64,000 nucleotides of DNA from Synchiropus splendidus (GCF_027744825.2 NC_071334.1:58037437-58101436), one strand, 5' to 3'. Shown: positions 1-13,526, counted from the stretch's first letter. Program-made: numbers and translations. The notes: generated by a model from the sequence alone, not told the origin.

Positions 1-1178
1 TACAACAGACTAGCATGGTGGCACTTCAAAAGTCTTACCACAGTTCAGGCTGCTTATGTGTTGAGTCGTGGTAGACAAAAAACACTGCTGTCCTGTTTAC
101 CATCTTCATCCTCCTTCAGCATCTTCAGACACCTTGTCTTTACTGAGGAGGGTTGAAAAATTGCCCTTCACTGGTTAGGAACTTAGCAGTGCTTATCCAC
201 AGCACTGTACACCAACACCAATTCAAACACACAGCTTGACACACCTCAGGGAAACTAGGCATTTAAATGTCTTCACTTTCACAACTCACAAACATGAATG
301 CTGTGTTGACAAGCTTTCATGCAGCATGATTCATATCAGCAACATCAATATTTTCTTATGTAGTTCTGATTTACACATGTCAGAAAATACGTTATTAAGT
401 CACGGCACAGTTATTAATTCATAGAAATACAGACCTTTGCTTCTCATGTGGGCTTGTTGTGCGACTTCTGTGTGGCTGTTGTTTTTGTCATCAACTTCTC
501 CACCTGAATCCCAGTTGACACCACATGAGGCTGTGACACTGACCCACTGAGCTCATGTTGATGTCCCACATCATGGTGCGATGTTCTCTAAAAGAGACAG
601 AAGACACATTTTAAAATACACAGTACAGTAAATACACAATAAATGACTACAACAGACTATACAGCAAATATCTACAATATTTTAACACAACATTATTGTA
701 ATAATTCGCTTTACTCTTCTGTTGATGGCCCATGGTAAAATCAGCTGGTAAAGTCCCTGAGTTTCATGTGTTTTTGCCATGTCGAGTAGGTTCTGAGGTT
801 TGTATTGTTTCAGCTATAACAGAGCTGGGCTACTACCTTCCATCCTTGTCTTGAGTTGTTGTAAATCCCAAATGGTTCACCAGCGTTTTGTCAGCAAGTG
901 CGATGACATGCAAATTGATATCATGCTCTAAGAATCGATATTGCAGACATTTTAATGAAATCTATTGATCATCTAATTCTTCCGTTTTTACCCAGTCGGA
1001 ACGGTTCATATAAAGCCACGATGATGTGCTAAGATAAAGCTAACTTGGCCAGTGTTACTGCACTGCGTCACAGATTTTTTAAAAGTTTTGCAGCCCAAAA
1101 AACATGCCTGGTGAGTCACCTGACCGCACAAACTGTTGCAGGAGGGAGTCGACTGCTTTTTCGTCTCTCTTTGGCACG

Positions 1179-1620
1179 TGTCATGATCTGTTTTTATTTT
1201 ATTCGTTCATGATTTATCTTTTGTTCTCTCCTTCTAAACCCTGGTGCTCTGAGTTTTGTGTTAGGCTATTGTTTGTCTTTTTGACCCACATGGTTTCTTT
1301 GTTTTCTCTTAGTTATTACATCTCCTGGATCATGCGTTTGTGTTGATGACCTTGGTAGTTTATTTTGGGTTTTGTTGATCATTGTGTTTGTTCTCTGTTT
1401 TTACAGACTCTGCTCTGCGTTCGGTGACGTAGTTGTGGACTCTTCCCGGTTCGGTGATGCTTTGGATTTGATTTTCTCTTTATTTCTCTCAGTTCGGTGA
1501 CGCCTATTGTTGTGATTTTGTATTTCTTTTGTATTAAATCATTGTATTTGACCCGCTGTCTGCCACCTTTGACTCTTGCGTTACTGCTATTGGGTTCTGC
1601 GATGCGTCTCGAACTTAACA
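1179..1620 (+). mobile_element. possible LTR of a fish Gypsy-type retrotransposon
   Basis: The segment starts TGTCATGATCTG, a start seen in many fish LTRs. It is T/G-rich throughout and has an ATTAAA-type polyadenylation signal near 1532. It ends TTGGGTTCTGCGATGCG..CTTAACA, so it has the TG..CA boundary form. I see no matching target-site duplication and no convincing primer binding site, and no gag or pol frame follows. It could be a decayed solo LTR or another repeat tail. Confidence 0.3.
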
Positions 1621-3924
1621 AAAAGGAGGCGGCGCTGGAATGCATGGGTGTGATTAAAAGCTGGTTGGAGGCTGAGTTGGTGTCACATACCGCAGAACTC
1701 ATGCTCAGGTGGTTCAGACAGGTCAGACTCAGGACTGCAGCTCGTATTCCGGCTGATCAGAACACAGACTCTGAAATTACAACAGGCATGCTGGCAGAAG
1801 GGCATAAGATCGACTGAGGATGAGGGACCAGCAGGGGACTGGCTAGACGGGCAGACCTGCATACTTTGTGTTTACCTGCCTTTGATAACTCTTTCCACCA
1901 CAAAAGGCAGACAAAACTGAGGACAGTATCTGTCTGAGGTAGGAGCCGTCCCTTTTCCGATGATGATGAGTTTATTGCCGGTAAAATCCAGATGCTTTCA
2001 GCTGGGATGCAGTGTGAGGATGGACGGTTCAAGGCAACACAGAGAGATGTCCAAGGTTGGTCCTCAGCTTGACTTCACTAGGCATTTTACAGCGCTATGT
2101 GAGCCCCCTAGTGTTGTGCTGCATCGAGGGCTGTCAGAGGATGGCCAGGCTCCAAGGTGTCACGGGATGGCATTGTTTCTTTTGCATTGTGTCAAATGTA
2201 CAAAGCAGCCTACAATGATGATGACAACTTTCACGTCATACTGATGTGTTCAACAATATGGTGAGTCCCAGGCAGTGAAATTGCAAATGTCTCATGTCAC
2301 CATTTTATTTGTCGGTACATGTGATGAGTTACTTTTTTGAACGACCAATGAAAGGAAAAGAGTGATAAAAGGCAGCATCCCTGACTGTCCATTTACCTCG
2401 AAAGTGCTGACTCAAAATTGTGTTGTGTGTTTTTGAATAATCTTGATAGGCGTTGTCTTTGTAATCTTTCTAAATAGTTGTAAATAGTAGTATTTTAAAA
2501 ACTATCATATAACAGTTAAATACCCTTCCTGTTTACATTCCATTTCTTCAGACTTGGAGTTGCTGTTTTCGTGTCATTTTTAAGGTCAGTGTTTTGTTAC
2601 GGCATGTAAAAATATGTCCAATTGATGTGCAGCTTCTCCAAAGTTTGATGGAGAGAAGAGGCTGTGCCAGAAAACCTGTACATGTGCTTCACTGTCATCT
2701 GGCTGCTCCAATTATGTCTTCGGCATATACAGTACTGAGGATGAGTCAAAGCCTGAGGGCTAGTCTCCCAATTTACTGAACAACAATCCACCTACTTACT
2801 CATACCTACCACAATGAGCTGTGACCGGAAAAACCACAATCTATTTGGAAGTACTGGACACCCAGCAGACCTTCAGCCTGTGGACTGGATGGACAAGTCA
2901 TTTAAAGAGAAGCGATGCAGTTGATGGACAGCGTGTCATGCTGAATCACCCGTAACGTATCAAGTCATTGCTTAAAAATCACTTATTGCTTTTTTCTATA
3001 AAGGTTAGATTTCTTTCAGATTTACTCCTTTCCCTTTAAGTTATTTTCCAAGTCAAGCGCTTTGGGAAATGCACTTTCATTTTTGCTTTGCCCTGCAACT
3101 TAGATTTTTGTGAGCCACATGGAATGCGAAAACCTTGACATTACTCTTCGGCGAGCCTCCTGGCTGCCTGCATCATCACGTCACTCAGCATTACTTCATT
3201 CTTTTCAACAAAACAAAAGTATTTTCTGGGCTCACTTCTGTTTGACTTTTGTCGGAATCCAGGAGAGCAAACCAAGTCTTGCTCATGTCCCTAGAATCCT
3301 AAATACAACTCAGAGTTTGACTTAGTTTTCCTTCAGTTATTTTTCCAATTACTTACTATGAGCTTTGGGACTCTCCGTTGCTGGGAGGCTCCATCCTTCT
3401 ACGACCATGAAAAGAAAAAAAATGAATGACACAAACAAAGAAAACATCATAGATTGATGTAGATCATAGAATATTTGATTTGATCAGAATCTTTCAGAAT
3501 ATTTGTTCAAATCCGAAGAACAGGGTCCAGGAACATGATGAAGAATCGTCCCCAGTGTGTGCTGCTTGTGGGCTCTGTAGTGGAATGGACTACCCGAGTA
3601 CCAGCTGAAGCAGTCCCTGCACTTTCTTTCTCACTGTAAGAACATCACGAGAGTGTGAATATTCCTCTTCTCAATCTGAGTCAGTCAATTCGCTCGCTTC
3701 CTTCTTGTTATGCTGCCACTACGCAACAACAACCTCCCTCGCCTCCTTGACTGGGGGCGATCAAACTCAATGTTCTCCAAAACCTTTTCCTTTGAGCAAA
3801 ACATGCAGACAAATGTTGCTCAGATTAATATTACAGGCGTTGGTCATCTGTTTTGTGTAAAGTTGTGACTACATCAGAGCTACATATTTGCAGTTTGCAT
3901 TACGCAGCATTACGTAATAAGAGC

Positions 3925-3927
<3 letters not shown>

Positions 3928-4001
<74 letters not shown>

Positions 4002-4024
4002 CATATGTGTCATATGTGTGTGTA
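3928..4024. repeat. compound (TA)n-(TG)n microsatellite
   Basis: About 54 bp of alternating TA is followed directly by about 20 bp of TG. Two copies of CATATGTGT follow at 4002-4020. The open frames that cross it on both strands (YIYIYI and THTHTH peptides) are artefacts of the repeat. Confidence 0.95.
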
Positions 4025-7000
4025 TCAATGAACAATGAAAAACACAATGCCATTTTGTATTTTGATGCAACCACTTTGCCCAGGATTGCCTTATACTGTT
4101 AGCATGACATGAAGTGGCACACCTACTGGAGCCGTACTCACTTAGTGGTCTGCTGCTGCCTGGAAGCAACAAGTGAGACCGTGCAGTTGAGACACTTCCT
4201 GAGAGAACAGGCAGTGATCATGCTAAAAAAAACAAAATTCAAGCTGAACGGGGCTTGAGCTTGTACCAGTTGTTGTGCTTGTTTCTGAGCCACATTATTC
4301 AAAGTGAACTCCCTGGTATTTTAAAATTTTTATTCTAATCCACATCACTGTCTGTGTTGACAATATACAGTATTTTTCATTTTTTCATCCAAATTCATCC
4401 AACGCCCTTTTAGCGCAGTGTATATGGGTGAAGGAAATTGCTCGTTCCCTTCACCACCACCACCATATAATGAGAAATTGGTGATAATATATTTGGTTTG
4501 TGTTGTTGTCAAGTGAGACATTCTAAGTGAAGCATGGCATAGATGATGGATTACTGTATCACATGCAACCATTAAAAAGAAGAGCTGCCAAATTGGGCCA
4601 AGTCTCTGACGTTCTCATTTGGTTTGGGGGGGTTTATGTGTGTACAGTTCGCACATCTGTCTGTTCACTCGGACAAAAAAGGGAATTAGGAGAGGGCAGC
4701 AACTTGCCAAATTTAGGTTCGACCAGGGTTTTGTTGCCAGGTTAAGGAATAACAGGGGTGACAAAGCAAACACGTGCCGACAAGCTGTTTTTCAGGCTGC
4801 AGAGATAGCGGAAGTGAACCTGATAGATCTACAGTTGTCCTGTTTTTTGGCACCAATGGAAGCGTGTCGATTCAGCGGTGGAAGCAGAGCCATTGATCAG
4901 CATCTCCCAGACCTGTTTTCATCTCACAGCCAGTCGACCGAGTCTATGTTTAGCACTTGTAGAGATGAAACCCTGGACTCAGTCGATGGGCGGTAGAAGG
5001 ACACAGCCGGTGAAGCACTCTTAAGCCCCTATCTTCCCTTTGAGAGTCCAAAATGCCTGGATGAGAAGATTGTGTATTCTGCAGCGACCGCCCTGACAAA
5101 ACGCGAGGACGCTGCCATCTGGCTGGCAGCTCATTAGCATATCTCCTTTATCAAGCAGGAAATTAACCTGACATTCTGTCCAGATATCACATCATCATTG
5201 ACACGCTTCCATGGGCGGATTTCACTCACTGCCATTTTAATGAACGCGCAACAGTGAAACCAAACACAGCAGCTGTTCATTTTCTGTGCACACACCAAAC
5301 CGAGCTGTAAATAACACCGCGCTCATTTCCAGATGAAAGTTTCTTGCACAGAACGTAGCTCAGCACACTGGAAACTGACAGAAAAGGAGGACAATGAGGG
5401 AGAAAATTTGTTTTGATGACGCTGAGAAAAATATGCACGTTTAATTGGTTTGGGGAAATTTGCTGGGTTCAGTGCAACTAAAGCACTTGTTGTTGCTCTT
5501 AAACACAGTAAGTGGGTCACAATGGGGGGAGGGGGGGGGCAATAAACAGCCTTTCTGAAATGACCCACTGAAATTTGCCTCTCGTGATATTATTGTTTTT
5601 GGCCACTACTAAGCGACACTATGATCTAAAATTTCAAGGACTCATCTGAGCTCAATACTCCTCGGATAAACAATTACTGTCCATACTAGATGAGTGCAAA
5701 AGAGGCTCACAGTTTCCCAGGACCAGGAAGTTCAGATCGGTCATATGAGATCTCCTTTGTCGTCTCACAGTGGGGAAATAAGGCAGTGATGCTTGTGCCC
5801 ATGACTTGGGCTTTCCTACCTCCAATACCTCAAATGGGTGGAAAATAAAATGGAACATCAGGGCACTGTTGCATGACACATCAACCTCGCAATACTGTTA
5901 CCCATCGCTGTTGTTGACAGGTAATTCTGATGTTGAAAGGACATCAGGGTTGACTGCAGGGTTATAAATAGTGACTTCTGTAGTATTTCATTGTTGACAT
6001 TAAAGGCCATTTAAACGCTCACTCAATGTTATGAACTTGTGGAACCTTCCAAAGACCATCCAGTGGCTGTGTAGTCTGCCTCTGTCGCTGAGATTTGAAC
6101 TCAAACAAACCAGACTTTGGCTCTGGACTTTGATCCCCAGTGGTGGTGTGATATTTTTGGTGTGGGCAACTTGATGCAACATGCAGGAAGCAACATATCT
6201 GAAGCGACTCAAGGTTGCAAAGCAACCCGCAGTGAAGGAATGTTTCTGGAGCGGTGAGCAGTTGACAAAGCATACGATATGGCTGAGGCTGAACCAGTGC
6301 TTCTGACAAACTGTGTCTCAGTCCTTGTGGTAGTTTCTGCTCAGGAAAATAACTCCTCAGTTGGTGTCAGGTTTTAAAATGGATATCTGTCGCTGTCTGC
6401 CCAAACTTGTAAATAAGAACCTTTGTGGAAATCTTGCAGTGGGAGCTGGGATTTGGCATCATACTGATCAGTCATAAGTGAGTTCTTAATAATCAGAAAA
6501 ATCCCTTGATCTGTCATGATTAATGACCCAGTGGATATTTACACCCATCTGCTAACTCACTGGACGAAGCCCTTCTGAATGGTAAAGCTTTTGACAACCT
6601 GTTTTGTTCTCAGAAGCCTTAATAGCTTTTGGAGAAAACCCTGCAGAGCTGAGGCGGATTGTTGCTTTCAACGTCTCCAGAGTTTTTATCCATCAAAGAA
6701 ATAGATGTTTAGGTGTGTGACTGCAATGTAGAAGCGTATTCTCTGAAGACAAGGGTCGGACAAAAGGGAGAAAAGTTCTATTACTTTAATGCTGCTCGAA
6801 CAACAAAAGATGGAGACCTCACCGTGTTTCGAAAGTCAAGAAGCAACAAAGAAAATGTAAGCAACATTGTGTGAGCTGTTACCAGAGTTTGCCTTCCCAA
6901 AGAAGATTGTTGCCAGTTGTTCTGCCTCTAAATGTATCAAACTGAAGAAGAAACGGAACAAAATAGAGCAGAACTCAGCTCTGACTGGAGTCCACCATGA

Positions 7001-7130
7001 ACAGAATATTCTCACCGTGAGTGGCAGGTCTTTGCAATGAGGCAGGAGCAATGCGAAACCTATACATTCAAAAGTATGGCGTGATTAAAATGTATATCTA
7101 TACCTAATATATGTATAACAAATATATATA

Positions 7131-8727
7131 TTAGTGCTGTCATTTTAATGCATTAATTCGATTAATTAATTACGCCGCAATTTAACACATTAAAAAATTT
7201 AACACAATTAGTTATGAGTATCAACAGTTCTTCATTTTGCCTCATTTAGAGGCATGATATACTTCTATTATTCATTTTACTTATTTTACTTCAGAATTTT
7301 ATTTATTTAACTGAATCGCTGTAATTGTATTACATTTTTGAAGACAGCTTTATTTTATCTATTTAACTGTATTGCTCTACTTGTTTCACATTTTTGAAGA
7401 CAGCCTTATTTTATTTATTTAACTGTATTGCTGTTTGTTTCATTTTTTGAAGACAGCTTTATTTTATTTACTTCACTGTATTGCTGTATTTGTTTTACAT
7501 TTTTGAAGACAGCTTTATTTTATTTATTTAAGTGTATTGCTTTATGTTTCACATTTTTGAATACAGCTTTATTTTATTCATTTAACTGCATTGCTGCAAT
7601 TGTTTTACATTTTTGAATACAGCTTTATTTTATTTATTTAAGTGTATTGCTGTATTTGTTTTACATTTTTGAAGACAGCCTTATTTTATTTATTTAACTG
7701 TATTGCTTTGTTTCACATTTTTGAAGACAGCTTTATTTTATTTATTTAACTGTATCGCTGCATTTGTTTTACATTTCTGAAGACACCTTTATTTTATTTA
7801 TTTTACTGTATTGCTGTTTGTTTCACATTTTTGAAGACAGCTTTATTTTATTCATTTCACTGTATTGCTGTATTTGTTTTACATTTTTGAAGACAGCCTT
7901 ATTTTATTTATTTAACTGTATTGCTGTTTTGTTTCACATTTTGAAGACAGCTTTATTTTATTTATTTAACTGTATTGCTGTATTTGTTTCACATTTTTTA
8001 AGACAGCTTAATTTTATTTATTTAACTGTATTGCTGTATTTTTTTTCACATTTTTTAAGACAGCTTCATTTTATTTATTTAACTGTATTGCTGTATTTGT
8101 TTTACATTTTTGAAGACAGCCTTATTTTATTTATTTAACTGTATTGCTTTGTTTCACATTTTTAAGACAGCTTTATTTTATTTATTTAACTGTATCGCTG
8201 CATTTGTTTTACATTTCTGAAGACACCTTTATTTTATTTATTTAACTGTATTGCTGTATTTGTTTTACATTTTTGAAGACAGCCTTATTTTATTTATTTA
8301 ACTGTATTGCTTTGTTTCACATTTTTGAAGACAGCTTTATTTTATTTATTTAACTGTATCGCTGCATTTGTTTTACATTTCTGAAGACACCTTTATTTTA
8401 TTTATTTTACTGTATTGCTGTTTGTTTCACATTTTTTGAGACAGCTTTATTTTATTTATTTAACTGTATTGCTGTATTTGTTTTACATTTTTGAATAATG
8501 CACCTGGCCTAACTGGTTTGCAGATGTGCTTGACCTTTGCTTTTGGATTAGGAAAAATAGGATTTCAAATCTTCTCTTCTTACTGTTGATTAGTCATGCA
8601 CTACACTTTGTTTAATATCCAAGAACTTCTTTATCGGGAGACCTTTAGCAGATATGACATGAAAATGCGATTAATTCGATTAATTAATTACAAAATTCTT
8701 TAATTATATATTTTAATCGACTGACAG

Positions 8728-8730
<3 letters not shown>
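7131..8730. mobile_element. AT-rich element with imperfect inverted ends enclosing a minisatellite
   Basis: The left end reads TAGTGCTGTCATTTTAATGC and then TTAATTCGATTAATTAATTAC. The right end, read on the minus strand, begins TTGCTGTCAGTCGATTAAAA and also contains GTAATTAATTAATCGAATTAATCG. Both ends thus share GCTGTCA and a block of TTAATTAAT motifs in inverted orientation. This fits a non-autonomous DNA transposon, perhaps hAT-like, but no transposase is present. The AT microsatellite abuts its right end. Confidence 0.4.
7281..8497. repeat. minisatellite, about 57-bp unit, roughly 20 copies
   Basis: The unit contains TTTTGAAGACAGCTTTATTT followed by TATTTATTTAACTGTATTGC and a variable TGTTTCACA or TGTTTTACA end. 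Because most units are near 57 bp, a multiple of 3, they produce the repeated peptide seen in the open frame at 7764-8138, which is not a gene. Units fall into subtypes (with CAGCC, with CACC, with TATCGCTGC) arranged in a higher-order pattern. Confidence 0.95.

Positions 8731-8813
<83 letters not shown>
8730..8813. repeat. (TA)n microsatellite
   Basis: Uninterrupted alternating TA for about 84 bp, immediately right of the inverted-end element. Confidence 0.97.
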
Positions 8814-8817
<4 letters not shown>

Positions 8818-9883
8818 TCATCCTCATCAAGAGGAGATCACCTGGGGCACCTGCAAGCTGGCCTCAGTCAATAGTCTGACTTAGGGTGAAAGGCAAACAC
8901 AGTAACTGCATATGAACCCCCACATCTCATTTTAGCTTTTCAAGCCTTTCTCAAACCGCAACATGCTGTTCAGGAAGTACATTTGTTCCGTCCCTGGATG
9001 ACGGCAAGCGAGTAAGTAGTACTGTGTCAGCCTCGCACGTTGCCTTCTTCCCTGAAGCACTATGTGCACGCCGCCAGCTAATCTCTCCAAAATGAGAAGG
9101 GAGTGGATCTGACAGTTCTCTGTTCACTAACTGACAGCCAATTAACCCACTTTCCACAATGGACTGAAACAGACGCTATTCTTGGACAGTCAACGTGCAT
9201 GGTGTGTCTCACCGTTAGCTCAGCTCATGTTTTATTCTAATTGAAGTGCAACAAGAAGCAGATTTCTAATGAATCTGTTCAGGGGGAGAGAGAGAGAGAG
9301 AGGGGGGCAGTGATGTGTCGCTGTGGCTCTGCATCGCAACTGAGGGTTTCAGACAAAGTTTACTTCTAATGAGACTCTTTCGAACTCCACTTCAAACCCC
9401 TTATGGGTCCTTTATGGCAATCTCTGAAGTTGTGTACTTTCTGCAGCTAGTCTTGAATAAATGACCCGCCAACATCCAATGTACTTCACCGTTATTGATC
9501 AAGTAGAAAAATGATTTCCAAAGTTGATTCAGTCAAACATTCAGTTTGCAGTTTAACCAATTTCATTTCATCAACCATATCTGAAAAGATGCGTCATATC
9601 ACAGCGTCAGAAAAGCATTTTCCATCCCTCATTCACAGTCCCTGTCCGTATTTTCGCCAAACTTTTTAATGTTCTTCATTAAGTGTAAATTATAGCATAA
9701 AAGTTGAAGTATTCAAAAATGTTTGCCGACCTCCCTGCATCAGTGTTTGGGGGGACACATGCACCAGCCACAAAAAATTCTCTCATTTTTATTATCACTA
9801 TAGGTATATCAACAGACAAGACCCTGGAGCTGAAATAGTTGGGGAAAAAAATCAGTTTACTAGTCCAAAATTGCTTACATTGC

Positions 9884-9884
<1 letters not shown>

Positions 9885-9918
<34 letters not shown>

Positions 9919-9927
9919 AATAATAAT
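9885..9927. repeat. (CAA)n-(TAA)n microsatellite
   Basis: About 32 bp of CAA passes into about 11 bp of TAA. Confidence 0.95.
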
Positions 9928-10919
9928 GTTTTCAAAAAACACCGGCTGCTCTGAAATATTTAACAACAAAACACATGGTAGTTAAACACACACATGGAGA
10001 AGTGAACACGAGCAGATCTCAAAATCCAACAGTGCAATGGCAAAACACACAGTATTCCAAGAGACAAAAAATGATCATGTTGTTGAAGCACGGGAAGCTC
10101 ATCGGACAATCGCCACGAATGATGATGCTGGAGCAGATGATTTGTCATACGTCAGTCACCATCGGAGCAACGGAAATGATGGAAGTCAAACTATGCGAAA
10201 CTTTTCTCCTCAGTCATTTCAGTGTTTTAACTGAGGAGAGCGACCACAGTGTGAGTCACCTCACATTATCTGCTCTCTTCCTTCGCCTCCTCGCCTCATG
10301 AGTCTTACAGCAGACTGAAATAATAGTCTTTATACAAAACATTCTTTGCAGAAACATTTGGACTCCGACGAACAAAATCTGCTCATTCAACCTAGTGGTA
10401 CGCAGCGATTTCTCATTATCTTTCTTTCGCCTTTGTCTCTATGTATTTAAATTTCCAGGATGGAAAATGCATGACATGAATAGGAATTTGTGAAGATGTC
10501 TATCTGAGGATCCAGCACCACATGACAGAATGGCTAAAACAACTCTTTATAATGAAGGCTTCCTTCAGAACTCGTGGAGTCGCGTGAAGATGAAAAGAAA
10601 CTCACAGGTCTGTCATGGGACCCAAAGCTTGATTCAGACTGGTAAGTTGTCAGATGGCGTAACTATTTGGAGGGATGGAGTCTAGTGGAGAATAAATAGG
10701 GGAGGGATGGAGGAACCTGCGAGATGATACTGAACTGTAACATGGAGCTGATGAGGAGGACGCTGATATAATTTGCCTGTCAGAAATCATTACAGGCAAA
10801 CCTCAGACACACACACACACCAGCGCGCGCACAGTGGTTTTAATTCTGGAATCTCATTTTAGATCTGATTAATTACCCTTTCACGCTTGACGAAGGAAAT
10901 CAGCTGCTAAACTGTGGGG

Positions 10920-10922
<3 letters not shown>

Positions 10923-10994
<72 letters not shown>
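10923..10994. repeat. (CA)n microsatellite
   Basis: Seventy-two bases of uninterrupted CA. This is a typical long vertebrate dinucleotide repeat and gives a spurious CVCVCV frame on the minus strand. Confidence 0.97.
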
Positions 10995-10995
<1 letters not shown>

Positions 10996-11639
10996 TTGGG
11001 ATGAATAATTGATGCACCTTCTATTGCTTTCAATTGAAACCACAGCACAGTTATTAACAGGACGTAAACCTATGTGTGTGTTTGTGCTTGTGGTAACAGA
11101 AAAAAGAACCAAACAATGTTCTTTTTCACGTAAGCAAGAATTTAGGATTGTGTTTTTCATAAAATGTGTGAATTAGCCTTTGACATCTCAGCGACTCGAC
11201 AGGACAAACACAAGGGAAGTGATTTGAAGACACATGCAGTCATGTCCAATGCAAGTCCAATCCCCTAACTGTCAGAGCGTGGCATCACTAGGATATTTTC
11301 TGCGTCAAAAAGATGGATGCATCGTGTTTCTGTTTCACAACTCAAGTTATGATGCGACAGAAGACATCACATTTAGTGTGGGAATATGGTCATGCCTCGA
11401 TGGCCTGAGAGGCGACGCTGGAATACGATTACTTGGGGAAATGAAAGGGAAACAACAAATACGTAAAAATAGCAGCAATGGGGTGGAGAGGGGTTTTGCA
11501 GATGATGTTTACTTGAAGGCCACTGAGGATCAACAGTCAGAGACCATGGTATTAAAGGGACACGTCTGAAGTGAGTCTCTGCAGTCTCAGCTGTGGAACA
11601 CAGGCGCATGGTAGTGACTGACAAAACTGTCAGCTAGAT

Positions 11640-11826
11640 GTGACTGACGGGAGCGATGTAGTCTGAGAATCTTGATCTGGAAGAAGCTCAGTGTAGGTTC
11701 CTTCACATTGAGAAAAGATAGCTGAGGTGGCTCCTGTGGTCAAAATGCCTCCTGGATGCAGCAGGCCCGGGACAGAGCGCAGTGTTAGCTGCTCAATAGG
11801 TGTCCCTGGGGCACCTCCCCACACCT
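11640..11826 (+). mobile_element. RTE-type (Rex3-like) LINE fragment, 3' coding end
   Basis: On the plus strand the sequence reads CTTCACATTGAGAAAAGATAG then CTGAGGTGGCT, a decayed form of the LHIERSQLRWLGH stretch near the C-terminus of a fish RTE-like polyprotein. The following CCTGGATGCAGCAGGCCC and GGTGTCCCTGGGGCACCTCC also match this family's 3' end. It is interrupted by stops. The family name is from memory. Confidence 0.55.
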
Positions 11827-13526
11827 AAACAGTACTGAACATTTCAAAGGAACATTTAACTATGACTGTTTGGAGTAACAATGAGTTCAGAGTGTACTAC
11901 AACATATTACCTGTAAATCAATGATCCATTTTTTTTTAACGTCAAACACCACTTTTTAAATAGTTTGTGAGAACCATTTTTGTAGTTGGACACTAGGAGG
12001 TGAACCACTCTATTAGAACTAAGTGAGGACTGTGTTTCTCTGAGGTTAGATAATAAGATAACTGATGTATAAAGAATCAGGATTTTTAATGTTTCAACAT
12101 CAGCAACAAGAGCCGCACAATTCAAAGTTTGCTTCCATTCCTCTTTCAGTTTTCAGGCACACGTTTGTCCCTCCCAACTGGAGCAACATTGACTTTCACA
12201 CCTTTGGATATGGAGCACGGACGGACCAAACACAATCCATTACTGTCAGTAAAGCGCCATGGTAATGAATGTGAATCGCTGTCATGCCTTGTTATGATTC
12301 GATGACCTCCAGAAGATCAACTGCATTCAGAGTTCTTATGAAACGCTCATGTTTAATATTGTGCATGTATCGCCACTCCTTTAGGTTCTGTGGTAAAACT
12401 AAAAAGCAGATGAATTGGAACAATTCGCTCTATATTTTAAATAGGTGGTCATAATGTTTTGGTCGGTCTAGACAAATGATATTAGTTCAGTATAAGTCTC
12501 TGTCCAGTGGATTACAAAGCAAATGCTGGGCGGATTTAAGAAACTCCTCACAGGTCAGCAGCTCACCTTAAACCTCTGCACCTGAAACCCAGGGAGTCTG
12601 CAGCTGGGACCAAGGCGCCACTGTGCTGCCTCCAATATGAAGCCTCCAAAAATGTGGAGCTGAAGGGAGAGCAGAGTAGTTTTAGCTTTTCCAATTGATA
12701 TTAATATTCTCCCCCTCGCTGTCTAAGGTCACTCCACTGTACTGAATATAGAGACAAAAGTCGAGCAATCCATCACAGCTGCGCCCTAAACCACATTTTC
12801 TCAGTGAAATCTACCATCGCTGTGGCAATTTCCTGCAGCTGAACATCAAGAAGCTGCAGAGGTCTCTTCTGACACATACAAATGGATTTGTCATGAATAA
12901 TTGACTGAACGACTCATCGGCTTGCTGACTGAAAATGTGGAAGCCGGGGCTACAATTTGGCTGATCCCAGACGTTGGACAAGCTCACTCTAGCTGCCCAT
13001 CGCTGCTGGTCACACTGACAGGTTATGAAGGACGAAACAGGACATGAGGACTAATGAAGGACAAGTGTGAGACACAAATCTGGACAATAAAAAGAAGAAG
13101 AAAACATGAGCTTTGTGTTGTGAGATTCATTTTTGTTTTGTAACTGAGGCTTTTCAGGCATTACATGGTCCTGTCATTACATTGTGCTCAAAAGCTTTAT
13201 AGGGCTCCCACTGCGTTGAGTAAGTTCTCAGATAGAATGTCTCTTGAATTTCACTGAATGCTAGTTAGCCTCAGCAAGATACCCTTAAAGTTCAGTGCAT
13301 CATGCAACAGTAATGGAAAAAAAAACTGTGGTCAGATTGTAGCAAACTCTGCTGTGAGCTGGTGAGCTTTCAAAGTTCCACCCAGAGTAGCCACCAAATC
13401 CACCAACCAGGAAATGTCTTGGGGTCATTGACAGCCATTCTGATGGTCGCCACATAAAGCAAGGTCAAAAGCTACGCAAACCTCACAACAATTCAGTCTG
13501 GCCTTTATATGTTTTCATGTCTAAAC
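11827..13526. other. intergenic DNA, nothing recognised
   Basis: No exon-like frame, RNA gene or known repeat was recognised in this stretch. Confidence 0.5.

Larger units (their letters stand above)
1..7130. other. intergenic DNA downstream of dcc, first part
   Basis: Apart from the possible LTR and a microsatellite there is no gene-like signal. Open frames are short, unspliced and show no recognisable family. Around 2960-3080 the sequence ending in AAGCGCTTTGGGAAATGC resembles the 3' tail of a fish LINE, but the match is short. The block 5060-5260 is of high complexity and contains CTCATTAGCATATC, a POU/octamer-like motif (candidate conserved element, unproven). Confidence 0.5.
8814..11639. 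other. intergenic DNA with several short microsatellites
   Basis: No gene seen. It holds a short GA run (9285-9302), a CAA/TAA run and a long CA run, listed separately. The rest is unique-looking sequence without a recognised family. Confidence 0.5.

Noticed and set aside
3853..4172. Frames with YIYIYI and THTHTH peptides on both strands
   Set aside because: They are translations of the TA and TG microsatellites.
4619..4996. 125-codon plus-strand frame
   Set aside because: Peptide shows no domain or conserved pattern, and there is no promoter or splice evidence.
7764..8138. 124-codon plus-strand open frame rich in Phe, Ile and Leu
   Set aside because: It is the translated 57-bp minisatellite; the repeated peptide follows from the unit being a multiple of three.
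7281..8497. Regularly spaced repeats that might suggest a CRISPR array
   Set aside because: The units are contiguous tandem copies without unique spacers, in a vertebrate genome.
10900..11160. Minus-strand frame with a CVCVCV run
   Set aside because: Translation of the CA microsatellite.
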